From assembly GCA_029247405.1 (NCBI GenBank), contig JAQWLH010000216.1:1-33143 (forward strand): a stretch of DNA of 33,143 nucleotides, in the 5' to 3' direction. Source of the DNA: Mariniblastus sp. GTDB taxonomy: Bacteria > Planctomycetota > Planctomycetia > Pirellulales > Pirellulaceae. A program made the position numbers and the translations under genes. Positions within the stretch are counted from its first letter, which is position 1. Each line of letters opens with the position of its first letter. Positions 1-8,858 of this stretch are shown in pieces. The notes under the pieces are model-generated. The model made no database searches. It had not been told where the DNA came from and saw only the letters and a list, made by a program, of their open reading frames with translations.

Positions 1-480
1 AGTTGCAATCCAAGGCATCAGATTCAACCGATCAGAGAATCCATTGGATTCGTCCTTGGAATTTCCCTTGCGGTCCTCAAGCCGCTTTAGAATCTTGCTG
101 GTCGTCAAGACAATCGAAGCTTTGGCATTCTCGGCAATCGCATTGATCCGCCCCATCTTTCGATTACGAGGAGGTGGGTAAGCCGGCACCGGAACGACTC
201 CAGCGTAGTGGCACGCAAAAAAAGCGGTGACGAACTCAAGCCCCGGATCGTACATCATGAGTGCACGCTGGCCAGCGAAACCCATCGAGACGAGTTGAGC
301 TGCAATCGCTCGCGCATTCCGATCCAACTGGCCAAAAGTGAGTGTGTCACTCACTTCTTCGCCTCCTTCGAGGAAACGATAGGCAATCGATTCAGGCTGA
401 GCGATCGACCAGTATCTCAGTCGTTCCAGAAAATTCGTTTCCGGGGGCGAATAAGGGGATAGCAATTCTTCAAGATTCAC
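1..480 (-). CDS. Fatty acyl-AMP ligase / acyl-CoA synthetase-like protein, N-terminal part (cut by window edge)
   Basis: The frame is open from the left edge to an in-frame stop at 559-561; 160 residues are visible. The likely start is GTG at 478-480, because no ATG lies between it and that stop and a GGAG sits about 10 nt upstream. Residues 45-110 match the N-terminal subdomain of AMP-forming (ANL) enzymes: TLTFGQLDRNARAIA, then a Y-D-P-G-L-E-F stretch, then AGVVPVPAYPPPRNRK (residues 93-108). The run of prolines after VPAYP is typical of fatty acyl-AMP ligases, which activate fatty acids for transfer to carriers in lipid or polyketide synthesis. The adenylation core motifs and any fused ACP or PKS domains lie outside the window, so substrate and product cannot be judged. 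Family assignment is firm; FAAL over acyl-CoA ligase is probable. Confidence 0.85.
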   Translation of the reverse strand, partial: MNLEELLSPYSPPETNFLERLRYWSIAQPESIAYRFLEGGEEVSDTLTFGQLDRNARAIAAQLVSMGFAGQRALMMYDPGLEFVTAFFACHYAGVVPVPAYPPPRNRKMGRINAIAENAKASIVLTTSKILKRLEDRKGNSKDESNGFSDRLNLMPWIAT

Positions 481-962
481 TTCGTAAGAACTCCGGGTTC
501 CATCTGGACCTTGGTGACCTGATCGTTGAGCACGAACAGGTCGCCAGTGACGCGAATGTCACATTAAGTTTCACCGAGATTATAACACTTCCGTAACTTA
601 TCTATCAGTCCGTTTCGCCCCTGTTTCACAGCGAAGACGCTCAAGCCGTTTTGCCCAAACTGCAGAATCCGTAAACCACGGTCTCACCTATATAACCGTT
701 GGTCGCAGGCAAAAATCAGTGACATCACGCGGATAATTTATTCTCCCCAGCTCCATAAAAACTGAAACGCTCGTAAAACTCGGGGATTATGGCGATTTGA
801 ACTCTTCCCTCACACAAACTGTTGGTGAAAAAGCCAATGTTGAAAGGAATGTGAGCATTTTTCAAGTTTTTACGATTGAAAGTCCGAAAACAAATAAAGG
901 AACCAGTAATTGCCCTCAACGGCCAGGATTAGTAGCGGTCTAACATGTACAGAGAAAAACAC
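481..962. other. Intergenic region between divergent acyl-AMP ligase and small membrane protein
   Basis: About 480 bases with no convincing gene. The short open frames here have no recognisable motifs. The only signal I see is the TATAAT on the minus strand at 579-584. The region should hold the promoters of both flanking divergent genes. Confidence 0.5.
579..584 (-). promoter_or_regulatory. Candidate -10 box upstream of the acyl-AMP ligase gene
   Basis: A perfect TATAAT on the minus strand, about 100 nt before the proposed GTG start at 480. No convincing -35 box is seen at 16-18 nt spacing, so this is only a candidate. Confidence 0.3.
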
Positions 963-1172
963 ATGTCGATTTTACAAGCTGAACCATCCCAAACCAAACC
1001 AAGAACTCCAGGGGCTATGAAACGGTGTCGTTCTTGTTGGCGTGAAGACGTTCATCATGCGGTCACATTCTCACCAGTTGTGTTTGGATTTTTGTTGGTT
1101 GCAACCTTCGGTTTGATCTCCGTTGTTCGACCCTCACGTTGCTGTTGTTGTGGTACCGTCCGGGTGCTCTGA
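963..1172 (+). CDS. Small single-helix membrane protein with flanking Cys pairs
   Basis: The predicted product has 69 residues. It has a CxxC pair near the N-terminus (Cys22/Cys25), a hydrophobic stretch of about 17 residues (roughly 38-55, VVFGFLLVATFGLISVV) and a second cluster, CCCCG at 60-64, which contains a C-x-x-C-G. This arrangement, a split zinc-ribbon-like set of cysteines around one membrane helix, is unlikely by chance in a random frame and argues that the gene is real. Start choice is open: ATG at 945, 963 or 1017 are all in frame, none with a strong ribosome binding site. The 1017 start would leave a 51-residue protein beginning MKRCRSC. I do not know its function; metal binding or redox at the membrane is a guess. 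Confidence 0.5.
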   Translation: MSILQAEPSQTKPRTPGAMKRCRSCWREDVHHAVTFSPVVFGFLLVATFGLISVVRPSRCCCCGTVRVL

Positions 1173-1254
1173 ACTCGATTGCCATCAGTTTAAAGCAATG
1201 TTAATTCTTGAAATGACATTTAGCCTGATCTGTCGACGAGGGTTGGTTCGCGGT

Positions 1255-1830
1255 TCAGATCATGTTTTCCTTCGCAAGGCTAAGTTCCCGCTGGCTTAAG
1301 TAAGAGTTGAGTCTCATCGTAGGCTTGATTTCGCTTGAGGCGTACACCCGCGAGACTTGTTTGCCTGAGACTGACAAGTAGTAATCAATCTTCCTGCGGT
1401 TCTGATTCCATCTAATGTCACAGATCGTTGCGATTACCGGATTCAGACGTCCGTACTGAGATTTGACCTGCACCAGGTCATTTAGTTCGTAACCATCACT
1501 GCTAATCTCAAGCCAAATAGCAGGCAGTGCACGAAACGATGACTCACCGTACTGAAACACCGAGTAGCCAAGTTCCCGGTCGGCGAAATTCGGGCACTCG
1601 CTGCGACGTAAAACTCGGTTACCCGGGATGAACTTCTTTGCAATCTCGACGTCTTCGGGGTGTAGCCAGAACGGCTTTTCATCGGACCACCAGAGGCAAA
1701 CCCCGAAAGTCGGACCGCGTCTAAGTTGGGAATCGGATGCTGGGACGAAACTGGCCTGAGGTTGATCGCCGGTCACCTCCTCAGAAAGTTCTATCGGTCC
1801 AGTGCCCGGATCAAACTGATCATCAATCAT
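1255..1830 (-). CDS. Conserved-looking hypothetical protein, 191 aa
   Basis: I do not recognise a named family. The ATG at 1828-1830 is the likely start; a TTG two codons upstream (1836) is possible. The first 40 residues are acidic and probably disordered. The rest is rich in aromatic and charged residues with a mixed beta pattern: a WWSDEKPFWLHPEDVEIA segment (about 47-64), an arginine-rich RVLRRSEC stretch, then LPAIWLEISSDGYELNDLVQVK (split here as LPAIWLEISS and DGYELNDLVQVK), and near the end DIRWNQNRRKIDYYLSV. That last part resembles a small beta-barrel reader or KOW/SH3-like fold, but this is a guess. No signal peptide or membrane helix is seen. It lies downstream of the gap terminator, so it is probably transcribed from its own promoter between 1831 and 1913. 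Confidence 0.75.
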   Translation of the reverse strand: MIDDQFDPGTGPIELSEEVTGDQPQASFVPASDSQLRRGPTFGVCLWWSDEKPFWLHPEDVEIAKKFIPGNRVLRRSECPNFADRELGYSVFQYGESSFRALPAIWLEISSDGYELNDLVQVKSQYGRLNPVIATICDIRWNQNRRKIDYYLSVSGKQVSRVYASSEIKPTMRLNSYLSQRELSLAKENMI

Positions 1831-1913
1831 TGCCAATACCCACTAAACGCCCAAACTTCTTGCCCTTGTCTTCGACAAACAAATAGGCTCGATTCCTTTA
1901 TGTCTGCACCGGC

Positions 1914-1941
1914 AAAAAAAAAGCGCGGTGCGTACCGCGCT
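1914..1941 (-). terminator. Rho-independent terminator of the gap gene
   Basis: Perfect 8-bp stem AGCGCGGT / ACCGCGCT with a 4-nt loop (1922-1941), followed on the minus strand by a run of nine T (1914-1922). It lies 67 nt past the gap stop codon. This is a textbook intrinsic terminator. Confidence 0.9.
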
Positions 1942-2007
1942 GGAAGAACCGTAAAATCACGGCAATATTTTTGTCAAATCCGCTCAGGAGTTTGAATCAA
2001 GCGGGAA

Positions 2008-3057
<1,050 letters not shown>

Positions 3058-3080
3058 TCATTCCGAGCTAATACAATAAG

Positions 3081-4061
3081 ATGAGAATTGACGTTGTGGT
3101 GGACACGCCACAATTCACAACGGACACTCCCATCGACGGGGCGACGATAACAGATCGCAGGCGATTTGAGCAAGTGGGTAGAATATCCGGAAAGATTGGA
3201 AAAGCTTCTTTGAATAACCCAGAATCCAATGAAAATGAGCCCTCAGATCCTCGCAGAATTGATGCGCCTTGGCAGGTCCCGGTTGGGGTGACACAAGGGA
3301 ATTGGGACTATGTTCGCGCCAATCAGATTGCGAGCGATTACGACTCATTTGTCGATGGTGATCCGTTAACTCGGGTTGATTGGCAGATCATTGACCGTTA
3401 CCTGCCCGCAATTGATGCACAGAGCGAAGGCAACCCTGGTCCTGTCGTTGCAGATTTTGGTTGTGGTACCGGCCGGACACTCAAACCTTTGTTGGAGCGA
3501 GGCTACCGTGGAATTGGCATCGATCTTTCAATACCCATGCTCCGTGAGTTTAAGAAAAAAACTGATCAAAACTTGAGTCAGCATGCCTGTCCACTACTTT
3601 TACACGCCAACTTGGTGGAATTGGATTCACTCAAGAGCGGCTCAATTGATCATGGGATTTGTATGTTTAGTACGTTGGGCATGATCCAGAACTCGGTTCA
3701 CCGAAGCAGCTTTCTTCGCCACGTGCGAAGAATTTTAAAACCAGGGGGGCAATTCATTCTGCATGCCCACAACACTTGGTTCCATCTTCGACACCCGGGT
3801 GGAATCCGCTGGGCAATTGGAAATGCCTGCGGTTGCATCTTGGGAAAAAATGAATTTGGAGACCGAATTGCAAACTATCGTGGCCTTAAACAAATGTTCA
3901 TTCACAGTTTTCGCCGACGTGAATTATGGTCTGATTTAACTAACTCTGGATTTACCGATCAAACCTGGTTTGGAATCAAACCAGGGCAGACCGTCCTCGA
4001 CGACCGACTCCCGTTGGCAAGCGATTTGCGATTGGTTGGTTGGGTTGTTGTTTGCCGATAG
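3081..4061 (+). CDS. Class I SAM-dependent methyltransferase
   Basis: The core begins near residue 75 (GNWDYVRANQIASDYDSF). Motif I is VADFGCGTGRTL (123-134), followed by an acidic residue in GIGIDLS (D148), and a post-motif region with SGSIDHGICMFSTLGMI and HVRRILKPGGQFILHAHN. This is the classical ubiE/SmtA-like Rossmann methyltransferase. The substrate cannot be told. The first 43 residues look non-conserved. A TTG at 3210, with GGA 9-10 nt upstream, would give a 283-residue protein starting just before the conserved part and would leave room for the divergent gap promoter; ATG 3081 is kept because it is the only ATG. The gene is divergent from gap and 125 bp upstream of a small TPR gene on the same strand. 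Confidence 0.88.
   Translation: MRIDVVVDTPQFTTDTPIDGATITDRRRFEQVGRISGKIGKASLNNPESNENEPSDPRRIDAPWQVPVGVTQGNWDYVRANQIASDYDSFVDGDPLTRVDWQIIDRYLPAIDAQSEGNPGPVVADFGCGTGRTLKPLLERGYRGIGIDLSIPMLREFKKKTDQNLSQHACPLLLHANLVELDSLKSGSIDHGICMFSTLGMIQNSVHRSSFLRHVRRILKPGGQFILHAHNTWFHLRHPGGIRWAIGNACGCILGKNEFGDRIANYRGLKQMFIHSFRRRELWSDLTNSGFTDQTWFGIKPGQTVLDDRLPLASDLRLVGWVVVCR
3094..3113. promoter_or_regulatory. Inverted repeat upstream of gap, possible operator
   Basis: TTGTGGTG / CGCCACAA arms (8 bp, one G-T type mismatch) flank a 4-nt spacer. It lies 64-83 nt before the gap start codon, in the gap-methyltransferase divergent interval if the methyltransferase starts at 3210; otherwise it falls in the methyltransferase N-terminal codons. 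A regulator site is inference only. Confidence 0.3.
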
Positions 4062-4186
4062 CAAACTGCAGAAGCTGTCGCCGCCTCTGTTGTGGCAAGC
4101 AGTTGTCACCGCGACTGTCTGACCTGTAGAATCGTCCCATTGTTGATTTTTAAAAACTGAACTCATCTATTCTGAGATCCATTCGA

Positions 4187-4495
4187 ATGTCGCGTCGCGA
4201 ACAACTTGAAAGCATGCTTGCCGATTCGCCCGAGGATACGTTCCTCCGATACGCTTTGGCGATGGAGCTCGAAAACGAAGACGAAAACGAAAAGAGCCTC
4301 GCGCTTCATCAAAGTTTGATGAAGGAGACTCCACCCTACGTCCCTTCATTCTTTATGAGCGGGCAGCAGCTGGCGAATCTAGATCGGATCGACGAGGCAA
4401 GGCAAATCTTGGCGCAGGGGATCGAACAAGCTGAAGCCCAGAATAATTTGCATGCTGCAGGAGAGATGCGGCAATTTTTAGACTCGCTTGATTGA
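4187..4495 (+). CDS. Small tetratricopeptide-repeat-like protein, 102 aa
   Basis: This short all-helical protein has TPR-type helix pairs: residues 11-45 (DSPEDTFLRYALAMEL, then a helix with SLALHQSLMKE) and 50-100 (PPYVPSFFMSGQQLANL, DRIDEARQILAQGIEQA). The pattern W/L-G-Y-A-P of TPR units is loosely kept, with alanines at the packing positions. No signal peptide or catalytic motif is present, so it probably binds a partner protein. The ATG at 4187 is a good start because the coding pattern begins there. The gene shares strand with the BRCT-MerR-TPR gene about 390 bp downstream, and both carry TPR helices; a functional link is speculation. Confidence 0.82.
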   Translation: MSRREQLESMLADSPEDTFLRYALAMELENEDENEKSLALHQSLMKETPPYVPSFFMSGQQLANLDRIDEARQILAQGIEQAEAQNNLHAAGEMRQFLDSLD

Positions 4496-4887
4496 GTGGA
4501 TTGCCCCAGTTGATGGCGCCAGTCGATGGAATTCGCAACATGCCATTCGGCAGGATCAGCAGCTCCAACAGAAATCAACGGGCTCCAAATTGAGTGACCG
4601 ATAATTCGCACGTCGCTCGTCGAGCTATTGACAACTATTCCACAGGCATTGGGCGTTGATGGACCGTCGCAGAAATGGGGCGGTTGAGTGATAAAGTTTG
4701 CCTGACCCGATTTTGTGGCCAAATCCGCCTGATTCTTCGGTAGTTACTCCGCGAAATGGGCTCCCTCGAATTGATTTCAGCCCGCCGAGGATTACGGTCG
4801 CGGTGAGTGCGATTAATCATTGACATCGTCCGAGCCGTCTTCGAGACTATCCAAATTGCCCGGACGCTCGCCAATCAACTGGAAATT
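4496..4887 (+). other. Intergenic stretch before the BRCT-MerR-TPR gene
   Basis: About 390 bases without a convincing gene. The open frames on the minus strand have no recognisable protein pattern. The region ends with an in-frame GTG at 4807 and codons up to 4888 that could be a 27-residue N-terminal extension of the next gene. No clear terminator is seen after the small TPR gene. Confidence 0.4.
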
Positions 4888-6099
4888 ATGGAACTTCAAC
4901 AGGCAGTCAAACAACCGGCCGGTCCGGACTCGGCGATTTCAGGAATGCGCGTCGCGTTTGTTGGCAAGCTTGGTGGAATGAATCGAAAAGAAGCCCGTGA
5001 ATTCGTTCGCAATTACGGTGGGACGATGGCCGAGCGAGTCGACTCGGAAGTTGATTTGGTGGTGATTGGTGCCGATGTTGATCCGCTTGAAGATCCCGAG
5101 CGATTGCTGGATGAATGGGTGATTCAGGCATGCGATGAGGGACGCATTGTCATCATCAACGAAACTCAGTTTTGGCAAAAGCTAGGATGGGTTGAGCCAG
5201 AAAATGAAGTTGGCAATCTCTACACACCCTCAATGTTAGCAGGTTTGTTGGACGTTCCGCTGTCGACGATTCGACGCTGGCATCGGCGTGGGCTCATTCA
5301 ACCCGTTCGCCAAATAAAGAAGCTGCCATATTTTGATTTTCAGGAAGTTGCGTCAGCTCGAAGGATTGCTCATCTGATTGCTTCAGGAGAAACACCCAAA
5401 GCAATTGAAAATAAGTTGTCTCGATTAGCAGAGCTTTATCCCAATCAGCAGCGGCCGTTATCACAGTTGTCTGTTATCGTTGAAGGCCGCAACGTTTTGT
5501 TGCGTCAGAGCGAAGGATTAGTTGAACCAGGTGGGCAACGAAGAATTGACTTTGCTTCGCTGGATCAAGTCGAAACGATTGACGAAGTAAATTTGCTCTC
5601 GATTGAAGAAGCCAAGCAGCCAAAATCGATTCAGGATCTTGTGACTCCAAGTGAGTTCATTGCGATGGCGATTGAGTTCGAAGACGCTGATGATCCGGAA
5701 GCGGCGATTCAAGTTTATCGTGCCATGTCGCTGGCCTTCGGCACCTCTGCTGATATTTGTTTTCGAATTGCCGAATTGCTGTATCAACAGTCAGACTTGT
5801 CCGGCGCAAAAGAACGATATTTTATGGCGGTCGAGCTGGACGAATCATTTGTGGAAGCCAGAGCGAGTCTAGGATGCGTCTTGGTTGAACTCGATCAGAA
5901 CGAATTGGCCCGTTCCGCATTCATGGGTGCATTGGATCATCACGCTGATTATCCAGACGTCCATTTTCATTTGGCAAGATTGCTCGATGAAATGGAGTTG
6001 TCCAGCGATGCGCAATCACACTGGCAAACCTTTTTAGAACTCGCACCTAAAAGCCCTTGGGCTGAGGAAGCCCGGATTCGTTTGGGCGTCGAAGATTAA
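4888..6099 (+). CDS. BRCT - MerR-type helix-turn-helix - TPR fusion protein
   Basis: Three modules are seen (numbered from the ATG at 4888). A BRCT-like domain at about 18-100 has GMRVAFVGKLGGMNRKEAR, the NYGG glycine pair and LVVIGAD, as in DNA ligase and RFC BRCTs. A MerR-type winged helix at about 111-178 has YTPSMLAGLLDVPLSTIRRW, then the HRRGLIQPVR wing, then FDFQEVASARRIAHLI. A TPR array at about 258-403 has SADICFRIAELLYQQSDLSG and YPDVHFHLARLLDEMEL. This suggests a DNA-associated regulator that recruits partners through TPRs and a BRCT. The MerR part lacks the usual long dimerisation coiled coil and effector domain. The start could be GTG 4807, adding 27 non-conserved residues; ATG 4888 has GGAAA just upstream. 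Target genes are unknown. Confidence 0.85.
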   Translation: MELQQAVKQPAGPDSAISGMRVAFVGKLGGMNRKEAREFVRNYGGTMAERVDSEVDLVVIGADVDPLEDPERLLDEWVIQACDEGRIVIINETQFWQKLGWVEPENEVGNLYTPSMLAGLLDVPLSTIRRWHRRGLIQPVRQIKKLPYFDFQEVASARRIAHLIASGETPKAIENKLSRLAELYPNQQRPLSQLSVIVEGRNVLLRQSEGLVEPGGQRRIDFASLDQVETIDEVNLLSIEEAKQPKSIQDLVTPSEFIAMAIEFEDADDPEAAIQVYRAMSLAFGTSADICFRIAELLYQQSDLSGAKERYFMAVELDESFVEARASLGCVLVELDQNELARSAFMGALDHHADYPDVHFHLARLLDEMELSSDAQSHWQTFLELAPKSPWAEEARIRLGVED

Positions 6100-6513
6100 G
6101 CTCAGGGTGAAAGACTCAGTGGCGAATATCGGGGCAACGGCATCTGCCAACCTATGATTGAACCAACTGCGGCTGTGGTTCTTAGCGGACGTGGTCAAGA
6201 TCAGCGATGCGGGTTCGTTTTTTTGAATCAAGCACGAGGTGGCGAGAGACTTTACTCGGGAAGATCTACTTTTTGATTGTTTGGACAATCAACCCTCGGG
6301 TGGGCTCTGTGTTTTTTTAAAAATTAAACTTGCTTGTCGCGGGAGTGGTTGAGCTGCAATGCGAATGCGACCAACAATGCGTGGATAGATTAAGCAGGTT
6401 CGATCACGGGGCTGGATTTAGTCGTTTAAGTTTTGCCGAAACTAGTCCATGCACACCTGTTGAAATCCAATGTTCGTCTTCATAGATGAATTGAACTGAG
6501 CGGGTTTTGGGGG
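6100..6513. other. Convergent intergenic region with a stem-loop
   Basis: About 410 bases between converging genes. A perfect 8-bp stem TTGATTGT / ACAATCAA with a TTGG loop lies at 6273-6292, and a T7 run follows on the plus strand only 20 nt later (about 6312-6318). This could act as a weak terminator for the BRCT-MerR-TPR gene but is not a standard one. No gene is evident. Confidence 0.4.
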
Positions 6514-6864
6514 TTACCAGTCAAGCCATTCATAGGGCTGTTTGGGCCAGCCCCATGTTTCGGCGAGTGCGTCGGCAGCAGCTTCGCGGCAAGTAAATTC
6601 TCCCCAGCCTCCGTTTCGCAAATAGGCATGAGCGAACTCATGCGCAACGATGTAGCAGGCGAAAGCGTCTGAGCATTGTTCCAATCTTGGTTTTAAAACC
6701 ACGCAACGGCTTGTTCCTTGTGGACTCAAGTCGGGCATTAAGACCTTGCGACCTTGCCCAGGCTCGCAATCGTCCAGTGAGACGCGGAAGTTTGAGTCCT
6801 CATGGAAATCATTTAAGACCTCTTGAGGTAGTTGTGATAGCACTTTTGTGATGCAGCCGGCCAA
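6514..6864 (-). CDS. HExxH (putative metallopeptidase-like) protein, N-terminus uncertain
   Basis: From the TTG at 6864 the product has 116 residues. Residues 75-79 are HEFAH, a zinc metallopeptidase HExxH motif in a helix (CYIVAHEFAHAYLRNGG), followed 14 residues later by CREAAADALAETWG, whose Glu/Asp could supply the third ligand. It is short for a protease and might be a small archaemetzincin/gluzincin-like or ImmA-type domain; the family is not recognised with certainty. Protein-like sequence continues upstream of the TTG in the same frame for 20 codons (SPWRPDIYERYLEAFPTLPR) to a TAA at 6925-6927, but has no ATG, GTG or TTG there. An ATG at 6930-6932 is one frame off and would join this frame if the AAA at 6924-6926 had one more base. 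So a frameshift, a sequence error or a non-standard start is possible. Confidence 0.7.
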   Translation of the reverse strand: MAGCITKVLSQLPQEVLNDFHEDSNFRVSLDDCEPGQGRKVLMPDLSPQGTSRCVVLKPRLEQCSDAFACYIVAHEFAHAYLRNGGWGEFTCREAAADALAETWGWPKQPYEWLDW

Positions 6865-7107
6865 GCGAGGAAGGGTTGGGAATGCTTCAAGATAACGTTC
6901 GTAAATGTCTGGTCTCCAAGGGCTTTATACATCTGTTTGTTAAGCAATACCGGTTAGGCGATGGCCGCCGATAATCCCATCCAATCGGGTGGTGAGGGAT
7001 TTCCTTGCCAACTCTAACGGTTTTTCCGAATTTTCATAACTGGGAGTTTCTCCGGCAATCGAAGCCGTCGTAGGTCAACGAATGCGGGTATCACAAGGAT
7101 AGCAGCA

Positions 7108-8784
7108 ATGTCATCATTTCGCATTACAATCGCCTGCCTGATTTTTTTGCTGGGGGGGCAGGCCGCAATGGCTTGGCAGCAAGATCCAGAGCTACGGTCG
7201 GTGGTGTCGGGCAATGGTTTAAAATCTAACCTTTATGGCACGGTTGTTCCGTCATTCTCCAATACAAAGTTCGCGCGAAACGATGCTCAAATTGCTCCGG
7301 CGATTCGCCGTTGGGACTCTTCGACCGATTCTACTTCACCCCTAACGCGATACCCGGTGTCTCCAAGTGTCGCTGCCGAAGCACGACCTAAGCAAGAGAG
7401 CTCGTCTCGATCGCAAAAAGAAATGAATTACGAGCACGCGGAAACTCAACCAGTCGAAGTAAGTGTGCTCGCCCCTCAAGGTAGAGAGAAGAGGAAAGAA
7501 AAGTTGGCACAACTGATGCCGGCGAGTTTCTCTTCACGCAGCACCGCAGCTGGAAAACTGGCTGCATCCACTGCTTTCAGCGAACCATCGCACCCAATGA
7601 ACCGGTATCCTTTGTCTCAAGATGATCAAGGTGCTGTTCACAGCGAATCGCAAATATCAGTTTTGTCTAAAAAATCTTCGTCTCAGAATCCTCAGCATTC
7701 TTCGCGGACGAATATTCCGCAGCCCCAACTGGCAGGCTCCAATAGCGGAGAAATTGCTCAACCATCTTTGCCCACGTTTCAGCAAGCTTCTCGCCCGGGG
7801 GCGGCCTACCGCCCGGATCCAGGGCATCGTAACTCAATGCCGATGCAGAGGCACTATCAAGCACCCGACAATGGCGAACAATTTGAGTTCGAAAATAAGA
7901 AAAACGAATACCCGCCGATGCGTGAAATTCTGGCAACTGGCCGTTACTTTGGGTCAGCTGGAATCCTGGTGGCCCGCCCTCACTTTCAGGGGAATACTGC
8001 TTTTTTAACCTCGTCAGCAACATTTGAGGAAAGGATTGCTTTTGATTTTGATCACGAAGCCGCGCCACTGATCCGGATGGGATTCGAGTCGACTTACGGG
8101 CCGGGTGTTGAATTTGAATACCTTCAATACGAGGAGGCATCCAATCAGGCATCCTTCACGGCAACCAATGGAGTAACCGCCGAATTTAGAACATCGTTGG
8201 ATGCCCCCGGTCAGTTCAGTCGAATCGCGGCGACCAATGCTGGAGAAACGATTTCTGCCGAGCACTCCCTAGATGTTGAAACATTTGGAGTTTCGTTTTT
8301 TAAAGAGGTCCAGCTACCTATTTCAAGAATTAACGGGCGGTTTGGATTGCAGTATGTCAGTGTTTTTCAAAATGTAGATGCAACCTTGACCGATGCTGGA
8401 GGTGTCGTGCTCGGGACGTTGAATTCACGATCGGATATGCGAGCTTATGGACCAAGGTTTACATTTGAGTATTACCGCCCACTTGGTCACACCAAGTTGG
8501 AGTTTGTTACCTCAGTTGGTGGTTCGGTTTTGTTTGGAAGACGGGATCAATTTATCAGCAATTCTCTCTCGAAAGACTTCAGTTCGGTCGGTTCCGATGA
8601 GTTTCTCACTTCCGTTGAATTTAGTTCTGGTGTCCAGTACAAGCACAATATCGGCGAAAAAAGGTCGGTATACGCGCGTCTGGGAGGCAACTATTCGACT
8701 TGGATTGGTGGTGGTTCGGCCGTCGATTCGCATGGCGATTTCGGCCTGCGTGGTTTTTCTTTTGCGGTTGGCTACAATCGTTAG
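7108..8784 (+). CDS. Secreted, outer-membrane beta-barrel-like protein
   Basis: The N-terminus is a signal peptide (ITIACLIFLLGGQAAMA, cleavage near residue 22). Residues 25-260 are low in hydrophobics and rich in Ser, Gln, Pro and Arg, so probably a disordered periplasmic or linker region. From about residue 270 the sequence becomes an alternating beta pattern with Gly/aromatic strands (ATGRYFGSAGILVARPHF, IRMGFESTYGPGVEFEYLQY, FGLQYVSVFQ, YGPRFTFEYYRPLG, VYARLGGNYSTWIGGG) and a terminal GFSFAVGYNR. Such a pattern is expected of a transmembrane beta-barrel, like the MOMP-like proteins common in planctomycetes. A good AAGGAT ribosome binding site lies about 9 nt before the ATG. It is followed 74 bp later by the DUF389 gene on the same strand. 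Cargo or ligand is unknown. Confidence 0.8.
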   Translation: MSSFRITIACLIFLLGGQAAMAWQQDPELRSVVSGNGLKSNLYGTVVPSFSNTKFARNDAQIAPAIRRWDSSTDSTSPLTRYPVSPSVAAEARPKQESSSRSQKEMNYEHAETQPVEVSVLAPQGREKRKEKLAQLMPASFSSRSTAAGKLAASTAFSEPSHPMNRYPLSQDDQGAVHSESQISVLSKKSSSQNPQHSSRTNIPQPQLAGSNSGEIAQPSLPTFQQASRPGAAYRPDPGHRNSMPMQRHYQAPDNGEQFEFENKKNEYPPMREILATGRYFGSAGILVARPHFQGNTAFLTSSATFEERIAFDFDHEAAPLIRMGFESTYGPGVEFEYLQYEEASNQASFTATNGVTAEFRTSLDAPGQFSRIAATNAGETISAEHSLDVETFGVSFFKEVQLPISRINGRFGLQYVSVFQNVDATLTDAGGVVLGTLNSRSDMRAYGPRFTFEYYRPLGHTKLEFVTSVGGSVLFGRRDQFISNSLSKDFSSVGSDEFLTSVEFSSGVQYKHNIGEKRSVYARLGGNYSTWIGGGSAVDSHGDFGLRGFSFAVGYNR

Positions 8785-8858
8785 GTTGAGGCCGTGGGCT
8801 GCTTTCGAATCCGCCTCTTGACCAGATCACTCGGATTCTCTTTAGAAGAAAATCAAAC

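Noticed and set aside
725-919. Minus-strand open frame of 64 codons in the first intergenic region
   Set aside because: No domain pattern, no plausible ribosome binding site, and the DNA shows no coding bias that I can see.
4336-4722. Minus-strand open frame opposite the small TPR gene
   Set aside because: Shadow of the TPR gene extended into non-coding DNA; no motif.
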